In this document: in pieces, positions 31,168 to 38,788 of the stretch | How positions within the stretch are numbered: the stretch's first letter is position 1 | Layout: each line of letters starts with the position of its first letter | From: Sphaerisporangium sp. TRM90804 | Lineage (GTDB): Bacteria > Actinomycetota > Actinomycetes > Streptosporangiales > Streptosporangiaceae | Length of the DNA: 38,976 bases | NCBI RefSeq assembly: GCF_029846175.1 | Contig: NZ_JARWAC010000012.1 | Coordinates: 1-38,976 of the forward strand | Reading direction: 5' to 3' | Program-made: the position numbers and the translations under genes | Notes under the pieces: generated by a model | Seen by the model: the letters and a program-made list of their open reading frames with translations, nothing else | Database searches by the model: none | Told to the model about the DNA's origin: nothing

Positions 31168-32994
31168 ATGACAGACTCCGCGCTTTCGGACTGGCGCCAG
31201 CGCATTCACCGGGCCTCGGGAGAGGCGAGCACGGCCGTCGGCACCGTGCCGGGCGTCCCGGCCGGGGTGCGGGCCTCGGCCGGCGCCGGGCACGTCACGC
31301 TGGAGTGGGAGCCGGTGCAGGGGGCGATCGGCTACCTCGTCCACCGCGCCGCGAGCGCCGCCGGGCCGTTCCTGACCACCAAGCAGCCCGACGTGGACGT
31401 CGCCGGCATCCCCGCCACCCGGTACGTCGACACGGCCGTCACCCCCGGCGAGACCGTCCACTACGTGGTGGCCGCGCTCGGCGCCGTGGACCTGCCCGGG
31501 GAGTTCTCCGCGCCGGTGGAGGCCACCCCGCACGAGGGCGGCGAGCGCGTGACCGAGGTCCGCGTCGACGCCGCGCGGGTGACGCGCCCGCTGCCGCGCC
31601 CCTGGCGGCCCATGGTCGGCTCCGAGCACCTGTCGCACATGCTGAGCGGCGAGCGCACCGGCGGGCGGCCCGTGGGCGCGGAGCTGGTGGAGGCGCTGCG
31701 CGTCATGCACGACGAGCTGGGCGTGCGCGCCGTGCGCGCCCACGCGGTGCTCGGCGACGACCTCGGCGTCTACCGCGAGGTGGACGGCGAGCCCGTGTAC
31801 GACTTCGACGGGGTCGACCGCGTGTACGACACGCTCACCGGCCTGGGGCTGCGGCCGGTGGTCGAGCTGGGCTTCATGCCGCGCGACCTGGCCGCCGACC
31901 CGTCCAAGACCGTGTTCGAGTACAAGGCGATCATCTCGCCGCCCAAGGACTACAACCGGTGGGGAGACCTGGTGCAGGCCCTGGTCGCGCACCTGGCCGA
32001 CCGGTACGGGCTGGAGGAGCTGGTCGAGCACTGGTCGTTCGAGGTGTGGAACGAGGCGAACCTGGAGGTGTTCTGGAGCGGCACCCCGCAGGAGTACTTC
32101 CGGCTGTACGACGTCACCGCGGCGGCCGTGAAGAGCGTGCACCCCGGGCTGCGCGTCGGCGGGCCGTCCAGCGCGGCCAACGGCTGGGTGGAGGAGCTGA
32201 TCGCCCACACCGCCGAGTCAGGCGCGGCGCTCGACTTCGTCTCCACCCACACCTACGGCAACGCGCCGCTCGACTGGCGCCCGGTGCTGGACAGGCACGG
32301 CAGGCGGGGCACGCCGATCTGGTGGACCGAGTGGGGCCCGACGCCCACGCACTTCCACGGCATCGGCGACGGGCCGTTCGGCGCGGCCTTCGTGCTGCAC
32401 GGCATGCGGTCGGCCGCCGGCCGGGTCGAGGCCCTGTCGCACTGGGTGGCCTCCGACCACTTCGAGGAGCTGGGCCACCCGCCCAGGCTGTTCCACGGCG
32501 GCTTCGGCCTGCTCACCGTGGGCAACCTGCGCAAGCCGCGCTACTTCGCGCTCGCCCTCGCCGACCGCCTGGGCGAGCAGGAGCTGGCCGTGGACGTCCG
32601 GGGCGACGCCGCCGGCATCGAGGCGTGGGCGGCGCGGGACGACGACGGCCGCACCGGCGTGCTGGTGTGGAACCACACCTTCGACCAGACCAAGGTGCGC
32701 GGCTCCGCCGTCCTGGCGCGTCACGTCACGGTGACCGTGGACGGGCTGCCCGGCGCCCGCCACCGCCTGACCCACCACCGCATCCAAGAGGGCCGCTCCG
32801 ACATCGAGAGCGTGTGGAGCGCCATGGGCGGCGGCGACTGGCCGGACGACGACCAGTGGGCGGAGCTGCGGTCACGCAACACCCTGGACGAACTGCACCC
32901 GCCCACGACCGTCGAACCGACCGACGGCGCCCTGACGGTCACCTTCGACCTGCCGATGCCGGCCGTCTCCTTCATCGAGCTCACCCCGCTCTAA
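31168..32994 (+). CDS. GH39-like glycoside hydrolase with N-terminal Fn3-like domain
   Basis: Enzyme of 608 residues without a signal peptide, so probably cytoplasmic. An Fn3-like domain covers about residues 28-115 (GVRASAGAGHVTLEWEPVQG to GEFSAPVEATP). A clan-A (beta/alpha)8 barrel follows, closest to GH39: acid/base Glu296 in FEVWNEANLEVFW, GGPSSAANGWVEELI, DFVSTHTYGN, and nucleophile Glu388 in WWTEWGP. GH39 enzymes include beta-xylosidases, alpha-iduronidases and arabinopyranosidases and retain stereochemistry. A beta-sandwich domain ends the protein. ATG 31168 has GGGGAGAAG upstream. It would cut imported oligosaccharides; the linkage is not predictable from sequence. Confidence 0.88.
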   Translation: MTDSALSDWRQRIHRASGEASTAVGTVPGVPAGVRASAGAGHVTLEWEPVQGAIGYLVHRAASAAGPFLTTKQPDVDVAGIPATRYVDTAVTPGETVHYVVAALGAVDLPGEFSAPVEATPHEGGERVTEVRVDAARVTRPLPRPWRPMVGSEHLSHMLSGERTGGRPVGAELVEALRVMHDELGVRAVRAHAVLGDDLGVYREVDGEPVYDFDGVDRVYDTLTGLGLRPVVELGFMPRDLAADPSKTVFEYKAIISPPKDYNRWGDLVQALVAHLADRYGLEELVEHWSFEVWNEANLEVFWSGTPQEYFRLYDVTAAAVKSVHPGLRVGGPSSAANGWVEELIAHTAESGAALDFVSTHTYGNAPLDWRPVLDRHGRRGTPIWWTEWGPTPTHFHGIGDGPFGAAFVLHGMRSAAGRVEALSHWVASDHFEELGHPPRLFHGGFGLLTVGNLRKPRYFALALADRLGEQELAVDVRGDAAGIEAWAARDDDGRTGVLVWNHTFDQTKVRGSAVLARHVTVTVDGLPGARHRLTHHRIQEGRSDIESVWSAMGGGDWPDDDQWAELRSRNTLDELHPPTTVEPTDGALTVTFDLPMPAVSFIELTPL

Positions 32995-33046
32995 GCCCCG
33001 CCTGCCCACGCCCCACCCGGACGTCCCCGGCCGGTTCCGGCGCCGG

Positions 33047-33345
33047 CGCGCCCGGACGTTCCGTGGCGGGGCGCCGGTCGTTCCGGTGGGGCCGGTCTGC
33101 TTGGGAGTTCGGTGGCGGGGCGTGGGTGGTTTGGCGGGCCGGTCTGCTTGGGAGTTCGGCGGGGCGTGGGTGGTTTGGCGGGCCGGTCCGCTTGGGAGTT
33201 CGCCGGTGGGGCGTGGGTGGTTGGGGCGGGCCGGTCTGATCGGACGTTCCCTGGCCGGGGCGCGGGTGGCTCGGCGGCGGCCCGGCCGGCCCTGACCGGA
33301 CATCTTCCGGCCGGGGCGCGGGCGGTGCCGGTCGGCGCCGGCCCG
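33047..33345. repeat. Degenerate ~47-bp tandem repeats (non-coding)
   Basis: The 394-base gap 32995-33388 has no credible gene. Clear units start at 33089, 33136, 33180 and 33228 (periods 47, 44 and 48), each with GGGCCGGTCTGCTTGGGAGT or a variant and then GGGGCGTGGGTGG. Weaker units extend to both sides. The changing period, not a multiple of three, argues against a protein repeat. Confidence 0.8.
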
Positions 33346-33388
33346 ATGGGCGACGCCCGTGCCCCGGGCGGGGCGCGGCGGGGGGAGA

Positions 33389-35080
33389 ATGGCGGGCGTG
33401 AGGGTTCGTGCGGTGGTCGGGCCGCTGGTCAGCGGCGCGACGTACCGGCGCGGGGTCTACCTGCTGCTCGGCGCCGTGCTCCTGCTGCCGTACGTCCTCG
33501 CGGCGGCCGCGTTCGTCCAGTTGCTCACCCAGCCCGCGACGCCGCCCGGGCTGGCGCTGATCCTGCTCGCCATGGCGCTGGTGGTCGGCGGGCTCCCGCC
33601 GTTCCTGCGCGGCACCCGAGCCCTGGAGATCGCCGCGGCCCGCTCGCTGCTCGGCGTCCCGCTGCCCGACCCGCCCGCCCGCGCCGAGGCGGGGCGTCAG
33701 GGCCGCGAGACCCGGCTGCGCGCCGCGCTGTGGTTCGGCGTCCACCTGGTCACCGGGGGAGTGGTGGCGCTGCTGGTGCTCATCCCGCTGACCATGGGCC
33801 TGGCGCTCGTGGCACGGCTTCTCGGCGTCGCCGGGTTGGAGCCGGACGCCCTGAGCCTCGGCCCGCTCGGCCGGCCCGGCCCGTTGTGGCAGGCGCTGCT
33901 GGGAGTGGGCCTGCTCCTCGGCGTCCCGTACGCCGTCGCCGGGCTGGGCGCGCTGGCAGCCGTGATGGCCCCGGTGCTGCTGGGGCCGTCCACGGCCGAG
34001 CGCATCGCGGTCCTGGAGGCGCGGGCGGCCCGGCTCGCCGAGCGCAACCGCGTGGCCCGGGAGCTGCACGACTCCATCGGCCATGCGCTGACGGTGACCA
34101 CGCTGCAGGCGTCGGCGGCGCTCGAACTGCTCGACAGCGACCCCGAGTTCGCCCGGCGCGCCCTCACCGCCATCGAGGATGTCGGCCGCGCCGCCGCGGA
34201 GGACCTCGACCACGTCCTCGGCATGCTCCGCGAGGACCGTCCCGCGGGCGGCGGGCGACGCCCCGCGAGCCCCTCGCCGGACGCCCGCCCGGGCGAGCCG
34301 GGCGCCACGACGGACGAGCCGGACGCCGGGGCCGGCGAGCCGAGTGCCCGGCCGGGCACTCCGGAGGCCGGGCCGGGCACTCCGGAGGCCGGGCCGGGCG
34401 CTCCGGGGGCCGGGCCGGGCGGTCCGGGGGCCCGGCGGGGCGGTCCGGGCGCCGAGCCGGGCGCTCCAGGCGCCGGGGCGGGTGCTCCGGGGGCCGGGTT
34501 GGGCGGTCCGGGCGCCGGGGCGGGCGCTCTGAGGGCCGGGCTGGGCGCTCCGGATGCCGGACGGGGCGCTCCGGGGGCCGGGGCGGGCGCTCCAGGGGCC
34601 TTTCAGGGCAGCCCGCGGGCTGGGCGGGGCGGTCCGGGTGCCCGGCCGGTTGGCCCGGACGACCACCGCCTGGCCGACCTCGACCGGCTCGTCGCGCACT
34701 CGCGCGGCACCGGCATCGAGGTGCGCGCGGAGGTCGGCGGGCCGGTCGCGGGCCTTGCCGCGCCGGTGTCGCGTGAGGGTTACCGCATCATCCAGGAGAG
34801 CCTCACGAACGTGCTCCGCCACGCGGGCCCGGTGCCCGTCGCCCTGCGTGTCACCGTGGACGACCGCACTCTCGTCATCGACGTCGCCAACCCCGTCACC
34901 CGCCCGTCGCCGCGCCACGCGGGCGGGCGCGGGCTGGACGGCATGCGCGAGCGCGTCACCCTGCTCGGCGGCGCGATGACGGCCGGCCCAGACGGCGACC
35001 GCTGGCGGGTGTCGGTGCGCCTCCCGGCGGGCGGGGCCGCCGCGGAGCCGGGCCCGGCAGGGGAGGGCACGCGCCCGTGA
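33389..35080 (+). CDS. NarL-type sensor histidine kinase with heptapeptide-repeat insert
   Basis: Sensor kinase of 563 residues. About four membrane segments in residues 1-200 make a sensor without a large outer domain. The HisKA_3 dimerisation helix holds the phospho-acceptor His227 (ARELHDSIGHALTVTTLQ). The HATPase_c domain is C-terminal, with an N box IIQESLTNVLRHA (about 466-478) and G box GGRGLDGMRERV. Between them, residues 300-418 are 17 heptapeptides of the type xxGxPxA, an insert not normal for this family. ATG 33389 has GGGGGAGA upstream; ATG 33359 is possible. The response regulator overlaps its stop (GTGA), so they form one two-component system. Confidence 0.93.
   Translation: MAGVRVRAVVGPLVSGATYRRGVYLLLGAVLLLPYVLAAAAFVQLLTQPATPPGLALILLAMALVVGGLPPFLRGTRALEIAAARSLLGVPLPDPPARAEAGRQGRETRLRAALWFGVHLVTGGVVALLVLIPLTMGLALVARLLGVAGLEPDALSLGPLGRPGPLWQALLGVGLLLGVPYAVAGLGALAAVMAPVLLGPSTAERIAVLEARAARLAERNRVARELHDSIGHALTVTTLQASAALELLDSDPEFARRALTAIEDVGRAAAEDLDHVLGMLREDRPAGGGRRPASPSPDARPGEPGATTDEPDAGAGEPSARPGTPEAGPGTPEAGPGAPGAGPGGPGARRGGPGAEPGAPGAGAGAPGAGLGGPGAGAGALRAGLGAPDAGRGAPGAGAGAPGAFQGSPRAGRGGPGARPVGPDDHRLADLDRLVAHSRGTGIEVRAEVGGPVAGLAAPVSREGYRIIQESLTNVLRHAGPVPVALRVTVDDRTLVIDVANPVTRPSPRHAGGRGLDGMRERVTLLGGAMTAGPDGDRWRVSVRLPAGGAAAEPGPAGEGTRP
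34286..34642 (+). repeat. 21-bp tandem array (17 units) inside the histidine kinase
   Basis: Seventeen in-frame 21-bp units encode heptads such as RPGEPGA, RPGTPEA, GPGTPEA, GPGAPGA, GPGGPGA, GAGAPGA and GRGGPGA, with consensus xxG(A/G/T)P(G/E)A. Common DNA is GGCGCTCCGGGGGCCGGG-like. Units differ by a few bases, so it is not a sequencing loop. Copy number may vary between strains. Confidence 0.9.
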
Positions 35081-35739
35081 CGATCAGGGTGGGGATCGTC
35101 GACGACGAGGAGCTGATCCGGGTGGGGTTGCGGGTGATCCTCGACGCGCAGTCCGACCTCCAGGTGGTGGGCGAGGCGGCGGACGGCGCCGAGGTGATGG
35201 CGATGGTCGCCCGCACCCGTCCCGACGTGCTGCTCATGGACGTCCGCATGCCGGCGATCGACGGCATCGAGGCGACCCGCCGGCTGGTCGCCGCCTCTTC
35301 CGCCCCGCCGAGGGTCCTGGTGATCACCACCTTCGAGAACGACGACCACGTGTACGAGGCCCTGCGCGCGGGCGCGAGCGGCTTCCTGCTCAAGCGCACC
35401 CGACCGCCGCAGGTGGTCGAGGCGGTCAGGGTGGTGGCTAGGGGGGACTCCCTGCTCTTCCCCACCGCGATCCGCCGCCTGGCCGGAGCCCACGGCGCCG
35501 CGGGCGCGGGCCGGGCCGCGGGCCGCCTGCGCGCCGCCCGCCTGACCGAGCGCGAGGCGGAGGTCCTGCGCCTCATGGCCGCGGGCCAGTCGAACGCCGA
35601 GATCGCCACGACCCTCGTGGTCGGCGCGGAGACCGTCAAGACCCACGTGGGCAACGTCCTGGCCAAGCTGCGCGCCCGCGACCGCACCCAGGCGGTCATC
35701 CTCGCCTACGAGTCCGGCTTCGTCAGCCCCGCGGGCTGA
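35077..35739 (+). CDS. NarL/FixJ-family response regulator
   Basis: Response regulator of 220 residues. The receiver domain has the acidic pair in GIVDDEE (Asp8, Asp9), the phospho-acceptor Asp55 in LLMDVRMP, Thr in VITTFENDD and Lys in FLLKRTRPP. The LuxR-type helix-turn-helix is at about residues 153-212 (LTEREAEVLRLMAAGQSNAEIATTLVVGAETVKTHVGNVLAKL). It is translationally coupled to the kinase by GTGA (35077-35080). Target genes are not apparent; no repeated operator was seen next to it. Confidence 0.96.
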   Translation: MTIRVGIVDDEELIRVGLRVILDAQSDLQVVGEAADGAEVMAMVARTRPDVLLMDVRMPAIDGIEATRRLVAASSAPPRVLVITTFENDDHVYEALRAGASGFLLKRTRPPQVVEAVRVVARGDSLLFPTAIRRLAGAHGAAGAGRAAGRLRAARLTEREAEVLRLMAAGQSNAEIATTLVVGAETVKTHVGNVLAKLRARDRTQAVILAYESGFVSPAG

Positions 35740-35910
35740 CCCGGCCGCCCGCCCGCGCCCCCGTTGACGGTGGGCACGGGCCGATCGCGTCCGGCGCCGC
35801 GGCGCCGTGCGGAGCGGTCCCCGTTCCGTGTCCCGGGTTGGGTGCGGTGGGTGGGCCGGGGGCGCCGGGTCGGCCGCGCGGGCTGAAGGCGTCCGGAGCG
35901 GTGGCGTTGT

Positions 35911-35932
35911 GCGGAGCGGCCCTCCGCTCCGC
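35911..35932. terminator. Bidirectional terminator hairpin
   Basis: GCGGAGCGG, loop CCCT, CCGCTCCGC: a perfect 9-bp stem in the 268-base gap between the convergent response-regulator and prenyl-synthase genes. The same gap has an imperfect repeat built on GTGCGGAGCGG (about 35808 and 35909). No gene is seen there. Confidence 0.55.
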
Positions 35933-36007
35933 TCCCGGCTCCGTGCGGTGGGTCGGCGGGGGGCATGGCTGAACTTGGCCGGGGCCGAGGAGTCGTCGGG
36001 TGGGCGG

Positions 36008-37282
36008 TCAGGCGCGCGGGGCGATCCCGTCCGGAGCTCGCGTGCCCTGCGGGTCGACGCGCGCGACGACGTGGTCGCAGACGCTGAGCAGGGCGTCGCG
36101 GGCGGGGGAGGCGGGCAGGGCGCGCACGGCCTCGGCGGCTCGGCCGGCGTGGCGGCGGACCTCCGCGACGGATTCGGCGTAGCCGGGGGAGCGCCTCAGC
36201 AGGCGGGCGGCGGTGGCCAGGTCGTCCTCGCCGGTGAGGGGACGGGAGGACAGCATCCTTCTGAGGCGGGCCGACATGCGGTCCCGGCCGCGTGTGGCAC
36301 GCAGCACCGGGAGGGTGGCCAGGCCCTGGCGCAGGTCGGCGTTGGGCGGTTTGCCCGCCGGCGAGGCAAGCCTGCCGACCCGCCTGGACGACCCGGCCGC
36401 GCCCCCGCTCCGGCCGCCCGCTCCAGTCACGTCCCCGCTCTGACCGCCCGCTTGGGCCGTGCTCCCGCTCCGGCCCCCTGTCCCGGCCGCGCCCCCGCTC
36501 TGACCGCCTGTCCCGGCCGTGTCCCCGTTCCGGCCGTCCGCTTCGGCCGCCCTCCTGCTCGGGCCGGCCGCGCCCCCGCTGCGGTCGGCTGCCCTGCCCT
36601 TGCGCGGGGACGGCCCGCCGTTGGAGAGGTCGAGGATGTCGTCGGAGAGCTGGAAGGCGACGCCCAGCGACTCGCCGTACGCGCCCAGGGCCTCGATCGC
36701 CTCGGGCGGGGCGCCGGAGGCGTGGGCGCCGAGCCGGGTGGAGAGCGTGAACAGGGCGGCCGTCTTGTCGGCGATCACGGTCATGTAGTGCCGCTCGTGG
36801 TCGGAGCCGCGGTCGGCGCCCTCGGTCTCGTGGAGCTGGCCCGCGACCAGGCGGGCCAGCATGCGGGCCTGCTCGTCGGTCGCCGCCGTCCCCAGCGGCG
36901 CGACGAGCTGGGCGGCCTTGGCCACCAGGTAGTCGCCGGCGAGGATGGCGACGCGGTTGCCCCACAGGGTGTTGACGCTGGCCACGCCCCGTCTGGTGGG
37001 CGCCTCGTCCATGACGTCGTCGTGGTACAGCGAGGCGACGTGCATCAGCTCGACGGCCGCGGCGGCGCGGATCACCCCGGGGCGGCCGGGGTGGCCCGAT
37101 CGCGAGGCGAGCAGGGCGAGGGCCGGGCGCAGGCGCTTGCCGCCCGCGTTGAGCAGGTGCGTCGCGACGTCGGTGAGGAACGGGTCGTCGGGGGAGTCGA
37201 GCGTCGAGCGCAGCAGTGTGTCCACCGCCGTCAGGGAGTCGTCCATCCAGGCGGCCAGAGCGGGGTCGGAGACGGTCCACAC
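36008..37282 (-). CDS. Polyprenyl diphosphate synthase with decapeptide-repeat insert
   Basis: Trans-isoprenyl diphosphate synthase of 424 residues, about 80-90 longer than the family norm; it elongates allylic diphosphates with IPP to make quinone side chains or lipid carriers. Motifs: GGKRLRP (48-54), the first Asp-rich DDVMD (88-92) in LYHDDVMDEAPTRRG, and the second DDILD (214-218). The usual short loop between DDILD and GK..DLRQG is expanded: residues ~224-309 are Gly/Ser/Ala-rich, with five decapeptides at 250-299, before GKPPNADLRQGLATLPVL resumes. Reading frame and all catalytic motifs are intact. The start is GTG 37282 with a weak binding site. Gene product length suggests a C30-C40 type, but chain length is not certain. 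Confidence 0.93.
   Translation of the reverse strand: MWTVSDPALAAWMDDSLTAVDTLLRSTLDSPDDPFLTDVATHLLNAGGKRLRPALALLASRSGHPGRPGVIRAAAAVELMHVASLYHDDVMDEAPTRRGVASVNTLWGNRVAILAGDYLVAKAAQLVAPLGTAATDEQARMLARLVAGQLHETEGADRGSDHERHYMTVIADKTAALFTLSTRLGAHASGAPPEAIEALGAYGESLGVAFQLSDDILDLSNGGPSPRKGRAADRSGGAAGPSRRAAEADGRNGDTAGTGGQSGGAAGTGGRSGSTAQAGGQSGDVTGAGGRSGGAAGSSRRVGRLASPAGKPPNADLRQGLATLPVLRATRGRDRMSARLRRMLSSRPLTGEDDLATAARLLRRSPGYAESVAEVRRHAGRAAEAVRALPASPARDALLSVCDHVVARVDPQGTRAPDGIAPRA
36386..36535 (-). repeat. 30-bp tandem array (5 units) inside the prenyl synthase
   Basis: Five in-frame 30-bp units encode GRNGDTAGTG, GQSGGAAGTG, GRSGSTAQAG, GQSGDVTGAG and GRSGGAAGSS, with consensus G(R/Q)SGxxAGxG. The flanking ~25 residues on the N-terminal side look like older decayed units. 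Confidence 0.88.
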
Positions 37283-37338
37283 GATGGTCAGCCCCCGAGC
37301 CCGCGGCCGACGCGGCCGCCGTGAGGTCGCGCGCGGAC

Positions 37339-37560
37339 GTCCGGCGCGGCGGTGCCGGACGCGGGCTGTGGCACGCGGCGGAGTACCGGGGGCGGGCCGC
37401 TGCCCTCAGTGCGCCCGGTGTGGGTGAGGTGGCGTGGCGTGTGGATGGTCGGCGCGGCGGTGGCGGGCGCGGGCTGTGGCGTGTGGGCGGGTAGCGGCGG
37501 CCTGCCGCTGGCCGCTGTGCGCCCGGCCGGGGTCGCCGTGCCGGAGCCGCGCCCGGTTGG
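37339..37560. repeat. Diverged ~109-bp tandem repeat in the gap 37283-37828
   Basis: The block GGCGCGGCGGTG...GCGGGCTGTGGC occurs near 37341 and again near 37450, and CGCTG...GTGCGCCCGG near 37399 and 37507, giving a period of about 109 bases. The 546-base gap otherwise shows no convincing gene on either strand. Its last ~40 bases, AT-richer, probably hold the promoter of the lipoprotein gene (GGGCATTTAGCCC at 37790-37802, then CTATAT). Confidence 0.6.
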
Positions 37561-37828
37561 CGTCGCGCTGCTGGAGTCGCGTGGGGCGGTGGGTGAGGGT
37601 GTCGATGGCAAGGTGCCCCCTTGGACGAAGTGCGGGCTGGACGCGCCCGGCGTGGTTCCACGGTCCCGCGCGGCCCGCTCCGGCGACTCCCCCGCCGACA
37701 GGAACCCCGTCCCCCGGATGGGGGACGGAGGCGGAGCGGGTTCCAGGTGGGGCGACACGCCGGGCGGGTCGTGTGGACGGTCGCCGAAATGGGCATTTAG
37801 CCCTATATCGGGGGAAAGGGCGTGAACC

Positions 37829-38788
37829 ATGCGTCGACGGCGGGTGCTCGCACTCGGTGCGGGACTCGCCGCGCTCGCCGCCGGTTGCGGGGACGCGTCT
37901 CCGGCGCGCCGGCTGGCGTCCAGGACGCTGTCGGTGGTGGTGCCGGGGCCGGTCGGCGGGGAGGCCGACCGGGTGGCGCGGTCGTTCACGGCGATCGCCG
38001 AACGCGGCGGGCTGACGCGCCGCGTCGAGGTGGTGAACCGGCCCGCGCGCCTGGCCCTGGTGGAGTACGTCCGGGCCGGGCCCGGGCACCTGCTGATGGC
38101 CGAGCCCGAGATGGTGGGAACGGTGCGCCCCACCCGGCAGGCCACCGCCTTCGCGGGCGCGACGCCGCTGGCCCGGCTCTGCGGGGAGTGGGAACTGCTC
38201 GTGGTGCCCGCCTCCTCCCGCATCCAGGCGTTCGGCGCGTTCGCCGACCAGATGCGCGGCGCCCCGGACCGGCTGGTGGTGGCGGGCGGGGGCGAGGGCG
38301 GCATGGACCACCTTCTGCTCGGCATGCTCGCGCAGAGCCTGGGCGTGGACCCCAGGGCGCTGCGTTACCTGGCCTGCCGCACCGGCGGCGAGGCCGTCGA
38401 CGCCATGGCGGCCGGGCGGGCGGAGGCCGTCCTCGGCAGCCAGTCGGGCCTGCGCGAGCGGGTGCGGGCCGGTGACCTGCGTGTCCTCGCGGTCTCCTCG
38501 CCCGAACGGATCCCGGGCTTGGACGCCCCGACACTGCTGGAGTGCGACGTCCACCTGTACTGCGCGAACTGGCGCGCCCTGCTCGGCCCCGGCGACCTGT
38601 CGGGCGAGGACCGGTCGGCCCTGACCGCCCTGTGCAACCAGGTCACCGAGTCACCGCCCTGGGAGCGACTGTGCCGCCGCAACGGCTGGACGTCGCTCTA
38701 CCTGGACGGCGAGGAGTTCCGGCAGTGGCTGCGCGTCGAGTCGGCCCGCCTGAGCCGCGCCTACGGCGACCTCGGCCTGCCCGCCTGA
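37829..38788 (+). CDS. TctC/Bug-type tricarboxylate-binding lipoprotein (orphan)
   Basis: Solute-binding protein of 319 residues of the tripartite tricarboxylate transporter (TctC/Bug) family, which binds carboxylates outside the membrane. The lipoprotein signal is MRRRRVLALGAGLAALAAGC with Cys20. The mature domain starts LSVVVPGPVGGEADRVARSF and has GGEAVDAMAAGRAEAVLGSQSGLRERVRAGDLRVLAVSSPERIPGLDAPTLLE, a family hallmark. No TctA or TctB membrane gene follows within the 188 bases left in the window, so it is an orphan here unless they lie further on. Orphan Bug proteins can serve two-component sensing, but a link to the kinase at 33.4 kb is speculative. Confidence 0.88.
   Translation: MRRRRVLALGAGLAALAAGCGDASPARRLASRTLSVVVPGPVGGEADRVARSFTAIAERGGLTRRVEVVNRPARLALVEYVRAGPGHLLMAEPEMVGTVRPTRQATAFAGATPLARLCGEWELLVVPASSRIQAFGAFADQMRGAPDRLVVAGGGEGGMDHLLLGMLAQSLGVDPRALRYLACRTGGEAVDAMAAGRAEAVLGSQSGLRERVRAGDLRVLAVSSPERIPGLDAPTLLECDVHLYCANWRALLGPGDLSGEDRSALTALCNQVTESPPWERLCRRNGWTSLYLDGEEFRQWLRVESARLSRAYGDLGLPA

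Noticed and set aside
29806..32994. 1062-aa open frame reading through the PF10091 gene into the GH39-like gene
   Set aside because: The N-terminal ~455 residues are a shadow of the PF10091 gene. The real GH39-like start is ATG 31168 with a ribosome binding site.
33089..33275. CRISPR array
   Set aside because: Units are tandem with no unique spacers, the period changes (47, 44, 48) and no cas genes are present.
33086..33295. Small Gly/Trp-rich protein from the 47-bp repeats
   Set aside because: The period is not a multiple of three, so units fall in different frames; no ribosome binding site.
35807..37324. 505-aa open frame on the plus strand opposite the prenyl synthase
   Set aside because: Antisense shadow; the minus strand carries both Asp-rich motifs and GGKRLRP.
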